Part shown: one piece after another, positions 24,101 through 35,820 of the stretch | How positions within the stretch are numbered: position 1 is the stretch's first letter | How the letters are laid out: each line of letters starts with the position of its first letter | Assembly (NCBI GenBank): GCA_017591395.1 | Contig: WEDG01000437.1 | Coordinates: 310,001 to 374,000, forward strand | Length of the DNA stretch: 64,000 nt | Reading direction: 5' to 3' | Origin: Schistocephalus solidus | Taxonomy: Eukaryota; Platyhelminthes; Cestoda; Diphyllobothriidea; Diphyllobothriidae | Notes under the pieces: generated by a model | What the model saw: only the letters and a program-made list of their open reading frames with translations | What the model was told of the DNA's origin: nothing | Database searches by the model: none | Program-made: the position numbers and the translations under genes

Positions 24101-26694
24101 TATGCTACATGCAGTTGACGTTCAGGAACCGATTTGGAGGCTTGTATTTTTCCCAATCAAACCAAATACTCTGTTTTAATTATGCCGTTGGCAGGTTAAA
24201 GGTAAAACTTGTGTAAATTTATCATCTGTTCCTGTGAAATTCACTATCCCAGCAGCAACCAATAACGGAAGCACATACAGTTTCAAGGAGAAATACGAAA
24301 CGTCAAACCCATGAGCCTTTTTTTCAGTGATATCATCGTCTTCTGATCTGCATTCGGAAACAGTGCTCTTTGCTTTTATCCGCAATATGGCAACCCCATC
24401 CGTACTGGTAAATCACGAGAAAATAAACATTACTTAGCCCACAAAGATCAGCGGTTGTTATTCTTGGTTGGAAGGGCAGTATAAGTAAAATCAAATTTAT
24501 ATTAAATGATTGGAGTAAACTTTCTTTAGAAATACCAGGAAAAGTTCTAAACCATGACAATTAAAACCATTGAAAATAACGCATTTGTAAGCCCGATTCT
24601 CTGATTGCGTTCTACCTATGCACACAGAACTACCATAAACAAATCAATACGAATTATTTATTTAAATTGCGAGCTAAAAGACAGTTTGGAGACAAATGAT
24701 ATCAGCAATTTTTTGCAAACGAATATAATTTTGATCGTGAAATCATATCTTGCAAATGTATCACGTCATCACCTACAGGGGTGTCAGTCGAAAAGCCACG
24801 TGGCCTGTTGAAAATGTGCGCAAAAATACAGTAAACAATACTAAGTATCACTTGAACGTCTGCTCGGTCCAATCACTTTCGATATGCTTATTGGTTACAT
24901 AGAATAAATGATACCAATGAAATAGACCATGAGATCACTGAACATCGTATATGTTTACGATATATTCACAATTATTTATATTGTAGGTAAAAGCGCGAAT
25001 CTACCTATTGCTATGATGAGCTTGCACTCTAAGATGTCAATAACAACATAAAACTTTGCAACAGACTCTGGTTTAATGGGGGTCCCCATATACTGAGACA
25101 GAAAAAGGGTTCAATTACGCGATGCGTTTTCCACCAGAATACATTTAATGTTCAAAGGTTACACATAATAAGGCTTTTGGCAGTTCAACGGAAACGAACC
25201 CAGTCTGCATTTTCTGACAAAGACGAGAGATATCTATTCTATTGAGAAACTGGATGCGATATTTCCCATCCACAAAGCAACATTTATTGAATTTGACTGT
25301 CCAGCAGTCCTCATTCCAATGTGGACAGGCTCTGTGCGGCCAAGGTGGAAGACACAACCAAGCCTATTATAATCTCTTTCCAATATAATGGCGGAAAGGT
25401 TTAAAATCCCGTTAAACAACACTTGCATTGCAAAATAATAAATAAGTAAAATTCTCCCAAAACCATATTCAGCAGCCCTACGATGACTTTTTAACATCAG
25501 AGGATGGAGAAACACTGAATTTCACGAAACATTGAATGACGTTTATGGTATCGTGCACGAACAAAATTGACGGACGGTTTTCTCATTGGCTTCCAACGCA
25601 GGAAAATAAAAGCTTCGATAATTCGATCACAACTAACCTACTTGAAAGATTTCATTCTGTTAACACCAGGAGAGTGTTTCAACTCACCGTTTAGGGGCCA
25701 TTAACACGTAAATTTCTTTAACAAGAAGCGGCCTATATACGAGGGAGAATCTTGAATTATGTGAACACCTAGACCATGAGTTCAATCTCGAAAATTCACT
25801 CTCTTGTAGTTTACACAACCTCTCTTTCGTCGTACATTTTTCGACATATTCTTTGAGCGCGCTTTTAGTTATCCTTATTACTTATTTAAATATGTGCATT
25901 AATAATTCCTGCGTTTTTTCACGTTGATATTCTGCGAAACCACAATCTGGTCTACGCTCCTCACTCGTTACAATTGGCTATTCATTAGTTTTTGGGAAAT
26001 TTACTTCTACAATTCCAATCTGTTGTTTACGCCTAGTTTATCATTTTTCTCTATTTTCCAGTAGGTACCTTCCAACTTGCGCGACGCAAGGAAATTTCTT
26101 TTTTCCAGTCGTTTATTTTGACGCAAATATTCCTTAATAAATATTAATGACGAGGTTCCCCTTGCAATAAGTGCACATTTTCAAACACGATCGCATCGAG
26201 TTGGCAGTGTTGTCAATATTGAACGATATTATACATAATTTGTTCGCTAAATACAGGCTGAAGAAACTTTATTTCTTTCCGACATAGAGAACTTGCTATT
26301 ATGCTTCCCTAAAAACGACCTTATCCCTTTATCGTGTATTGTTTCAGATTTCCAACCATTAAATCCTAACACGATAGTTATTTTTCTTAACTGTTTGCTG
26401 TTTCTCTAAGAAGCTATAATCCGAACTATGAAGGCTACCATCAGACCTATTTTTCGCATAAAAATGTGTCCATTTGGACCTCTGAAAGAAAACATTAGAT
26501 TTTCCTCTCTCCTTGCTGAAAGAAACTTCTATCATTATAACAAAGCTGAATAAATTGTATATCATCTGAAGTGTTGGTAGTATGTTAATGTTTAGGCTTG
26601 AAAGTTTCTGAAAATTCAGAGAGTTTCAAAGTAAAATTCTACATTGCTTTCATTACAACATGCATATTTAACCTAATTTAACCCATTTACAAAA
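18146..26694. other. Long AT-rich gene-poor stretch
   Basis: About 8.5 kb without a supported gene. Open frames of 111 codons (20629-20964, plus; hydrophobic start FSLFIGSLLLINDVL) and 113 codons (23511-23852, plus) are the longest. Both lack recognisable domains and an exon context, and the DNA around them is equally AT-rich, so I do not call them genes. A weak tRNA-like motif lies near 21.81-21.91 kb (minus strand). Confidence 0.45.
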
Positions 26695-26960
26695 ACCCCG
26701 GTGGCCTCGGTGGGATTCGAACCAACGCCAGCCAGGGGAAGGCATAGGTACAGTCAGAGTTCTAGCCAACTGACCTAAGATAACCTCACCAAGAGCCATG
26801 AGTTTAATCGAACTTGAGTTATTTATCCCCCAGCCTACTACAATGTATGGAAACCACTAATTCCAATTCATTTAACTGACTGTCCAATTAGGATTTCCTA
26901 AGCAATTAACCTAGATTCCTGTTAACTACCGGGCACAATTAATAAGTAGTGGATTTTGGT
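26695..26960 (-). repeat. tRNA-like repeat, left arm of inverted pair
   Basis: On the minus strand an A-box-like motif (CTTAGGTCAGTTGGCTAGA, 26779-26761) is followed by a good B box (GGTTCGAATCCC, 26722-26711). The sequence towards 26960 matches the plus-strand sequence from 26985 onward: GCTTAGGAAATCCT, CAGTCAG, GAATTGG and CCAAAATCC.CTACT occur in both. The head looks tRNA-derived, but the T stem has a mismatch and no acceptor stem closes, so a SINE-like repeat is more likely than a real tRNA. Confidence 0.65.
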
Positions 26961-26991
26961 CAAATGAATTATTCAAATCTGCCAAAATCCT
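26953..26991. repeat. Hairpin at the centre of the inverted pair
   Basis: GGATTTTGG at 26951-26959 and its exact complement CCAAAATCC at 26982-26990 flank a loop containing TCAAATGAATTATTCAAATC. The loop is itself nearly palindromic and recurs at 27241-27263, at the far end of the right arm. Confidence 0.7.
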
Positions 26992-27290
26992 CTACTAACT
27001 AATCATGCCTGCGAGTCATTTGACGGATTCTAGATTGATCGCTTAGGAAATCCTGCTTGGGCAGTCAGCTTACTGTATCAGAATTGGTTGATTCTCTACG
27101 TTGCAGTATGCCGGATGGGTAACCTGATGCCATTGTGCGAAAGCTCACAGCTCCCAGTGATTTCCTCCTACCTCATTCGGCTAGAACGTTGACTGTACGA
27201 AGGCGTTCCCCATGGTAGTATGGGTTAGAATCCCACCAAGGTCAAATGAATTATTTAAATCAGCTGAAATCCCCTACTAAATTAGGTATA
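26985..27290 (+). repeat. tRNA-like repeat, right arm of inverted pair
   Basis: A second, more diverged copy of the left-arm repeat in opposite orientation. It contains CGGCTAGAACGTTGACTGTA (A-box side) and GGGTTAGAATCCCACCAAGG (B-box side), followed by GGTCAAATGAATTATTTAAA, the sequence also found at the centre of the pair. Head-to-head similarity over roughly 250 nt indicates two inverted insertions or one long-TIR element. Confidence 0.6.
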
Positions 27291-30200
27291 TTCATATTCT
27301 GATATATTTCAGGATTTTATTTCTAAAGATTTTATCTGCTTACCTCATTAAGTTAATTAATGTTGTGATTCAAGTGAAGCACATTCATGGTAAATTTGTT
27401 CATTTTATGCTAATATAAAGCGTTTATAATATTATCAAGCCCATTTTTGTAACAAGAAATGCTAGAAAGTGAACAGAAAGGATTACAAATGCTGTTCACA
27501 AGTGACACTTATATCCATAGAAAATGCACCAATCTCTTCTACTTTATCTTCTTCTGATTTTAAAAAAAAACCTTTAAATATTTTTAAACGAACCATTTAA
27601 GGAGTAATTTGACGTACTTTTATGTGACCGTCTTAAGCCTCATTCTGCAATTCAGATGGAATGACTCACATAGGTTTGTACTGAAACATATGCGTAAGAC
27701 AAAAGTACTTCCATTAGGCGAAGGTGCAAAAAAAAGAACTGCAGAACATGTGATAAGCCAAATACAAATTCTGGCCCATTTTATCATTAAATATTGCCTT
27801 TTTAACAATCAATGTTAACTTGTTATTTAAAATTCAGATCGTTCGCAAACCACGCCAGCACCATTTTTAAAGAATCACCTTTAACGCACATTTTACAATT
27901 CATCGACGAATGACCGTTCAAATAACCTACCGTTGCAGCTTTGGGTCATCACGTGTCATTTGTAATAATACAAATCTGTTTTTGTCCACGGTGAACGCAG
28001 GTCATTATGCTGGAAGTGTGGGACTGATAATTTCAGAATAAACGAACGAACAGGTAGCAAGCTCCGTCACCCTATATAATTTTATCTGAGGTTTCTACTA
28101 GCCGCAAACACGTTTTCACTCAAAGTACTTTATTTATAATAAATGTTAACATTTCCGAGTTGCAACAGCTAATGTCCGTCCAACGTCACACAGAGTACAC
28201 AAATCATATTTAACACACTTTTGGATTTTATTGACTTGTGCGTGATCTGCCTCGTCAATCCAGTAAGAATAAAGCATGTATGCTCTGCTTTTTAGCTGCT
28301 ACTGGATCATTTTCGGATTTCGTTTTGGGGAAAATTCCACTAAGGTGGAATTAACTGCAGAGAAATTAAATTCGAACAAAGTAAAAACAACAAATTGTGG
28401 AAGTTATCCTTTTCATTACATTGTACAGATAACTTACAAATTCCGACATTGTTTCTAAATATCATAGGATTCTCAGTCCGTCAAGACATTTCTAAGCGAC
28501 TGGTGATTTCATTTCGCATTGTGGATCGGAAAACGCTTTTAAGTTATAATATTTGCTAAGGTTTGAAAAATTAACATGCCTTATAAAAACAACTAACAGA
28601 ACAAAAGGTATGTCTATTTGATGCCTTTTAAAATGGTTTTATTACGAAAGAATGGTTGACTGCAACTAAGGGAACACATTACGTACATTTGTAAAACAAT
28701 AATTTGCAAATCAGACATTCCTTATTTACTTCTTAATTATTTCATGTAGGCTTGAATTGTTTTGATTTATTTAAAAGTATATGTACTAAATTTGTGCCAA
28801 TTAAAATGTCCAAAAGTGGATTTAGATCGTTAAATTTCGTTGAAAATCGGTCTCTTGCGTGCGCAGTAATGTTTGCGTGACAAAGTCTTGCAGCTCAGGG
28901 TATCAAAAGGGGATTTAGAAGGTAAACACATGCCATCTTCCATGTCAATTACCGTTTACACTGAACATGTACAAAATAGGTCAAACACCGCTAATAATAT
29001 CATCAACTCACCTATCGGGTTTTTATCCAAAAAGTAATTTTAATGAAAGTACGTTGAAAATCGTCTTTTCTAAATCAAATAATAACGTCATATTTCTAAT
29101 TTATTTTATAGCTGAACATCCATGACATACTTATAATAAAAACTTGAGTAAATTGATTACAGAATACACTGCGTGACTGATCTCCGGCAAAGTGTGGAAA
29201 ATTTTGAAAGATTGATAATAACACACAGACCAGCATGGAAGCAGGTTCGATAGCTTTGAAATAAAAACAATCCTACGCGAATATAAACTAGAAAGAAATA
29301 GATTAATTTATATTGCTTTGTTTATCAATACAACTTTTTAAAAGCTGCCACATTAAAAATTCCTGCTGAATCACTATCACTGTGAAAGTTAAATTTCGAT
29401 AGAATTTTCAGTTATAATCGAAACCATAGCATTTTGTGTACAGTAAAAGAACATCAGCCAAGTATATTTTCTTGTTATTTTTGATATTGGATTAAAATTA
29501 ATATCAAACTGTCCTTGAACTTTCGGCTAACACGTCACGCTTTTCAGCGCTTTAAAGCGATTGGACATAAATAACATTATCTGTTAAAACTTAAATAAAA
29601 CAATTGAACTTTTATACTGGAGCGTTTTTGTTATATTTGTTTTCGTTCATGCCCCGTTAAAAGGTTGCAAATGCATTACGGTGTGGCCGGATACATAAGA
29701 AGATTTAAGAATATGTTTTTGGGCCATCCATCTTTAGAGTATCTGGTACGTATTTTATTAGCGGTCACCGTTTTTGACGAAGTAAAACAAAATACTTGTA
29801 AGCAAGATTATAATTGCGAATTGTGGCAACAACGTTAGACTTACAATTAATCGGAAGCTGAATTCTTTGCTTTTGTCTGGAATACGATGCAATTCCTTAA
29901 ACTTGTCTTCATTTGAGTTTCATTGTAGTACGTTCAGATTTTTCGGTTCCTGAATGAATTTATTTAGAAAATGTATTGATTATATTAGTGTTTTTTATAC
30001 TACATTATAAAAAACCTACTTATTTTATTCTGTTCTATTGAACAACACCTAAAGTGTTTGTCAGTAAATGACTTTCTTAGCCTAAAATCTACTCATCAGA
30101 ACACAATAACGAGACCAAATGTACGCTAACATACTCATTTAAATTTCGATCATGAATTGCATGAGTTAGGTCATCTAATGTACTAGAATTCATCTTAGAT

Positions 30201-32289
30201 ATGCTTATTTTCATAATTTCCGTCGTTGTTCTTATAAAATGCAATTCATGTTTTAAAATAATTTCTGAACTAAAAAAATCAGGATTTCTAAGCAGTTATT
30301 CAACTCAAAATCTAGCCAAAATTTAAATTCCACCAGATATATGTTTGTCTTCAAAGAGCAAAATATTACATAACCGGCAATGGCAATGAAAATCTAATCG
30401 AACATCGTATAAGAAAGCTTAGTCTAAAACAGCTTATGCAAATGATGTTTTGATCTTCACGCTCTTTAATCACTTCCAGCTGAATATGAAACCGTTTAAG
30501 TTACAGAGACTAGCATTAGTTGCTCGATTCTTTCACTCAAATGTGAAACCCTAATCGGCCGAAAATCTTCAGTATATTTAATGCAGAATTGATTTCTTCT
30601 GATATGAATCAGTTAAATTAATAGTATTTCTTACAGTTTTTTTAATCATGTTTGTCCATATGTAAGATAGTATACCTTGCCTACTAATATTGACGAAAAG
30701 TACTATACCTTTTGGATAGAATGAATGTTTTAGTGGGTATTTTTAGATTTTTTAAATAATAAGTGGTTACCAGCGAAAACTAACAAAGCAGATTAGCTTA
30801 TCGCATTAGAAGAAGCGTTGCAGAGGGACTAATTAATCACTACGCTAGGTGGCGTTTAGGATAAACTAGCGGTAAAAAGGGATGCGAATCAACTTTCCTT
30901 TGGGCAGTCTAATTGGTTTTACGTGTGCAGCCGCTGTACAGCCTGAGAACTGGGATTAAGCACCAACTTGATCTTAAATCTTTGTACCTCTGTTTTAGTT
31001 TAAGAGAATGTATTTGAACATAGCAACGGCTTCGATCGTTGTACCGCTGAACACAAGCTGTGGCGAAAGCAAAGCAATTGTGGGAATTAATTGCTGTCTA
31101 GTTTTCATGTCAGACCAGAGGCCATTTACGAGGGCCTACGAAGGCTTTTTATCCTGCATCAGAGCACAACGTAAACCGACGTGTCAGAACCTAACGAATT
31201 CTGCACCTCCTACATGTTTACTGTGGCCTCAAGCTTAGCCAACGCCCGACGGATTTCACTCATACACTTTTCCTCCCCACTAGTCAACCACTGCAGTAGT
31301 CCAAAATCTAGGACATCCAACTCATGTCTAGCCGTCTGTCTGGGAGCAAATGTGGCTTATGATGACTCCTTCTCTTGCTCGCTAGCGAAAAATATTCCTC
31401 CGCCATTCTTTCTTGTTCACGTCGTCATCAGCATATTAAAAAAGTGCTGAGTTGATTTTACTTCTTTCCGATAAGTCGCATTCTCCTCAGCATGTCTCAG
31501 TTGTTCACCCAAAATATTTCTCTCTTCTTTTTTGGATGTAGATAATTACGTTTTAGTTTGTAATTTCCTTGTCATTATCGAAAGAATTCTGGTGGTTAGC
31601 AGTTCCGGCAATCTTCGCAAAACAGCGACGAATGGTGGAAATGTCCAATAACCTCAGCACTAAGTATTAAATAATGGTGCCCTAGCAATAACTTTTTGAC
31701 GCTAACAGTTGTAAGGAGGTGAAACACGTCTGGGCAGCTGATGAAGACGGAACATATTTTCAACATCGTCCGCTACGTGAACAATACTATGAACATGGTA
31801 TACCATTTTACCCTAACCATATAATGATGAAAACCTTTCTACAAACAGTTTTAACAAAAGACCACTGTATGGCACCCATTGTTTGCAAGACCGTGGGCGG
31901 ACTAGGCATCCAGCTGCGGTAAACCGTAAAAGGAAGTGCTTCGAATTCCTACGCGGTAGAACATCATTAAGGACCAGTACACTGGTATATAACACGATCT
32001 GACGAAATTCAGTACCTTTCCACGTATCAATAAAACTTACTGACCTTGCACGCTTTGGAAACTGTTACGGAGTGTAATTATTTTGGGAACGTAACCGTTG
32101 ATTTATGATTGAAGTGGCTGCAAATAACATTCTAAACTGATAGTCCTTTGAGCCTCGTAGAATCGTTGCATGCCTTCTTCCTAAAGTGGGAAAGCATTAA
32201 TAATACATACGTTTCTTTCCAAGAAACTAGACATGCCTATTCTGTGGCAGTCGTCCGTGGCGGATAAGAAATTATCATCCGCTCTACGA
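27291..32289. other. AT-rich stretch, no recognised gene
   Basis: About 5 kb with very AT-rich sequence up to about 30.9 kb and more balanced composition after that. The frames at 31008-31238, 31181-31450 and 31719-31922 (plus) have no recognisable domain. Nothing here repeats elsewhere in the window that I could see. Confidence 0.45.
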
Positions 32290-33248
32290 CGCTCAGACAC
32301 GCTGTCGTAGACAACCTTGAAAAGGTCCAAAGGCGACCAACCAAACTTGTCCTTATGAAACAGGACTGTCTAATCTCAATCTCTTTCCCTTGCGCTATAG
32401 CCAGTTTCGTGGAGACCTGATACTAACATTCTGCTCTCTTGCCCCAGGTGATTTCTTCGAGTTAGCAACAACAACGAACTTGAGAGGTCATCCTCTCAAA
32501 TTACGTGTGACTGGGGCTAGCCTATACACTGGTTAGTACGTTTTCTCCAAAAGAGTGGTCTAAGCTTGGAATAATCTTCCTCTGTATGTTTTTATGTTGA
32601 AATCCCTGTAGGCGTTTAAGCGAAAATTAGATCGATATAAAAGCTGCAAGGGTGACGTCAGAAAAACAAGGTATTAATAATACTACTAGCTATATATGAG
32701 TAACATTTCTTTATGTTTATTATTTCATTATAGGGCTCGCACTCTCCCTAATTTCCCTGCGGAGGTCCCTGAGGTCTTCCCTGCTTAACTATCTGCACAC
32801 CTTGGTGACACCGTGAGTGTTCGTATCAGCCAAACCTGGAGGCCATAGTCCATGCGGTCTATGAACGTTCTCCTTAGGTTCGAACCGCAATGGACCGAGG
32901 ATGGTCTGGGTGGATATTTCTGCATTTTAAACCACTCGGCGGATTCTGCAATCATCAAGGAAGTATCTGACTGCATCTTTCGCACTTCTATGTGATGATC
33001 CAAGTGACCTCCATGATGCCCAATGTTGGACCCCCTTCCCCAAGGGCGACAGTTTTTATTCCTAAATATCACTGGGTGTTTTTTTTCACTATCCGCGCTT
33101 TTTCAACTATGTTGTACACAGTTGGCTCATATCAATTTGCCTCACCAACAAACCGAGATACTTTTTTTTGATACTAGAACTTGCATATACAAATAGGGAA
33201 TTCAAATGTAACTCACATACGTCTCCCTTAAATATACTGATACTGATA
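32290..33248 (+). mobile_element. CR1-like 3' fragment F (direct-repeat copy 1)
   Basis: A 5'-truncated copy of the C-terminal coding region and 3' UTR of a second CR1-like family. LEKVQRRPTKLVL at about 32317-32355 is followed by a decayed counterpart of the C-terminal domain, with TCATCCTCTCAAATTACGTG near 32485. The 3' UTR (ACACCTTGGTGACACCGTGAGTG at 32799-32821) ends in ATATACTGATACTGATA at 33232-33248. The same sequence recurs 1.6 kb downstream. Short tandem repeats such as TGATAC at the 3' end, rather than poly-A, are typical of CR1-like and RTE elements. The coding part is broken by several frameshifts. Confidence 0.78.
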
Positions 33249-33599
33249 AACCTGTCTACGTATTCATGTTTAACGTAACATCTTTCACATTCGTAGTTAG
33301 AGTTAACATTTTAATTTGCTAAACAAGTGCGTCAAAAATGACGGCCGTTACTCTGAAATCAAACTGTCTGTCGATTGACTTGAAATGCCAACCACATCTG
33401 CCTTAACATAACATCTCCTCCAACAGTGGTTTTCAGAACGCTTGAACATCTGAAGACTTTCCCAAACCGCAAAAAACTTCACTTCTAAATGGCTTCATTC
33501 TCCTACTTAAAATAGGCCAAAAGAGAGTTTACTATCTTTTAGTCTTTCGACGAATGGGTAACCCATCAATTGCAAGACATACAACTACCTCATACGAGT
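33249..33599. other. Spacer between the two CR1-like fragments
   Basis: About 350 nt of unique-looking sequence separating the tail of fragment F from the truncated start of fragment E. I see no gene or repeat here. Confidence 0.5.
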
Positions 33600-34850
33600 C
33601 GGGAAAAGCAATCCTTCGAACCGTACGGTTTACAGTCTGAATGGCATTACATTGAAAGAAGTGGACGTCCAAAAGAACCTTGGAGTCTGGATCACGCCCT
33701 CGCTTAAACCCTCTCTACATTGCGCAAAGGTAGCAAAGTCAGCCATGTCGATTCTATACCTCGTTAAACGAGCTTTTGTAGCCTTCACTACCGACTGCTT
33801 CGCTAAAGTCTTCGGAACATTCGTGCGGCCACAGTTGGAGTCCGCTATCCAAGCTTGGAGACCCTGAGCGGCGAAGGACATCAACATCCTCGAAAAGGTC
33901 CAAAGGCGAGCAACCAAACTTGTCCTTGGACATGGCTCACAGCTTTATGAAACACGGCTGTCGAGTCTCAATCTCTTTCCCTTGCACTATAGACAGCTTC
34001 GGGGGAACCTGATACAAACATTCCGCATACTACGCGTCCAGGACTGTTGTCTCGTCCCAGGGGATTTCTTCGAGTTAGTAAAAACAACGAACTTGAGAGG
34101 TCATCCTCTCAAATTACGTGTGACTGGAGCAAGGCTAGACACTCGGAAGTACTTCTTCTCCAAAAGAGTAGTCGAAGCTTGGAATAGTCCCTCTCTGGAT
34201 GTTGTTATGTCGAACTCCTTGGAGGTTTTTAAGCGAAAGTTAGATCGATATAATGGTGCGAGCTACAACACTAACTGAAAGCTGCAAGTGTGACGTCAGA
34301 AAATAAGGCATTTATGATACATCTAGCTATATTTGAGTAACATTTCTTTATGTTTGTTATTTTCGTTCGAGGGCTTGCATTCTCCCATTGTTCCCGTGCT
34401 GGGGTCCTCGAGGTCTTCGCTGCTTAACTTATTTGCACACCTTGGTGACACCGTGAGTGTTCGCATCAGCTGGACCTGGCGACCGTCGTCCATGAGGTGT
34501 ATGAACGTTCTCCCTTGGTTCTAACCGCAATGGACCGAGGATGATCTGGACATATATATTACCGCCTTTGATATCCCTCAACGGACTCTGCAATCAGCAA
34601 AGGAGAAGCTGGCTGATTCCTGTGACCTCCGAAATGCCCCCCATTGGACCCCCTCCAAGGGCGACAGTTTTTTCTCCTAAATATCACCAGGAGTTTTTTT
34701 TCACTGTCTGCTCTTTTTCAACTATGTTCCACTATGTTGGCCTCGCCAACATATCGAGATACTATTTTTTTGATACCACAACTCGCATGTACAAATAGGG
34801 AATTCAAAGGTGACACACCTACATCTCCCTCAAATATACTGATACTGATA
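33600..34850 (+). mobile_element. CR1-like 3' fragment E (direct-repeat copy 2)
   Basis: A 5'-truncated copy of the same family as fragment F, better preserved. It carries the post-RT region (LNGITLKEVDVQKNLGVWI, 33638-33694), a C-terminal domain (33982-34278: HYRQLRGNLIQTFRILRV, LRGHPLKL, FSKRVVEAWNS) and a 3' UTR ending in ATATACTGATACTGATA at 34834-34850, identical in form to the tail at 33248. An in-frame TGA interrupts the coding part after QAWRP (33865). Its tail is followed at once by an unrelated reading frame. Confidence 0.8.
33652..34278 (+). pseudogene. C-terminal part of CR1-like ORF2 (fragment E)
   Basis: The frame begins after the polymerase core and runs through KNLGVWITPSLKPSLHCAKV, QAWRP, a stop at 33865-33867, then LEKVQRRATKLVLGHGSQLY and the LHYRQLRGNLIQTFRI block to a stop at 34276. 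Only one stop interrupts it, so it is a young truncation compared with fragment F. No catalytic motif is included, hence no enzymatic function is expected. Confidence 0.78.
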
Positions 34851-34852
34851 CT

Positions 34853-35567
34853 TCATCACCTAAAGACTGCGTGGAAACGGTTGCTTAACTTATCAATCAA
34901 CTGCCTTACGAGTCCCAAATGAACATACTCAACGCTACCCATTGCCGTTATGGGTGGAGTAATGACTGCACCACCAAACAGTGTTCGTGCGTCTGAGGGC
35001 AGGCCCGTAGTAAAGAATGACTTGATCAGCTTTAAAAAGCTGTTTAGATGAATGTGTGCCAATTGTGAACGAACTGCTCACTTTTTCATTCGGTCGTGTA
35101 ACTTTGGCTCACCTTCTGCAGCTGCAGTATACGTAAAAACAGATGGCGTCCAACCACCAAGTGGTTTTGACTCCGATGACGATGTGGAGGATTAAGATGA
35201 CTCGTCATAAGAGCATGAGGATGCTCTGTCAGATGATGAACTTTAGGATGAGGAAGACAAATATGGGGAGTCCGAAGGGTACCTTCTTATAGATAGTTCC
35301 GCTGCATACGACTTCTAAACGACGCCCCTAAACATACAGAAAAAAGTGGAAAAAAAACAATCATCAATAGGGCAAAACACGAAGCCAAACCTGGGTAAGA
35401 AATTGCGTCCGCGCGACACCCTGTCTCAGCAGAAAGTGACACCCATGACTACACGAGCTCAGGCAATTGCCCGTCCAATTGATAAAACAATGAAATTACA
35501 CACTGTTTTTGCATCCTTATATACGAATGCACAACGCCGCTTGCAACTTATCAAAACGGGATTGTGA
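34853..35567 (+). pseudogene. Unidentified 235-codon reading frame with six in-frame stops
   Basis: One frame from 34860 to the stop at 35565 stays in register without any frameshift but contains TGA at 34920, TGA at 35049, TAA at 35193, TAA at 35208, TAG at 35244 and TAA at 35316. The predicted segments look like protein rather than noise: GRPVVKNDLISFKKLF, then CERTAHFFIRSCNFGS, then a long acidic region rich in Asp, Glu and Ser (FDSDDDVED, EHEDALSDDEL, DEEDKYGESEGY), then a basic tail (KKVEKKQ, NLGKKLRPRD). Acidic and basic blocks of this kind occur in nucleolar and chromatin proteins, but I cannot name the family. It sits directly between a CR1-like tail and another CR1-like element. Most likely a processed or fragmentary pseudogene. 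Confidence 0.5.
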
Positions 35568-35820
35568 ACGGCCGTGAAAAAAGGGAGCTGGAATCGTGCT
35601 GCGTTGCCATTATGAATGGTTACACTACATAGCTGCTAAGGCACTTCAAGTCAGTTGAATCACTTTACTAGGGGAATCAAGCTTTCGCCCTTGAGCTTTA
35701 TTCACGTTCAAAAATGGCAATAGAATAAAAGTTTAAAACAATAAATCTGACAAATATAAATATAAGGTCAGTGATATGTGTGGGCCAGGCATAAGTTGCC
35801 GCTGCTGACATAATCTTCAT

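Noticed and set aside
26700..26800. Functional tRNA gene on the minus strand
   Set aside because: A and B boxes are good, but the T stem has a mismatch, no acceptor stem closes and the sequence belongs to an inverted repeat pair.
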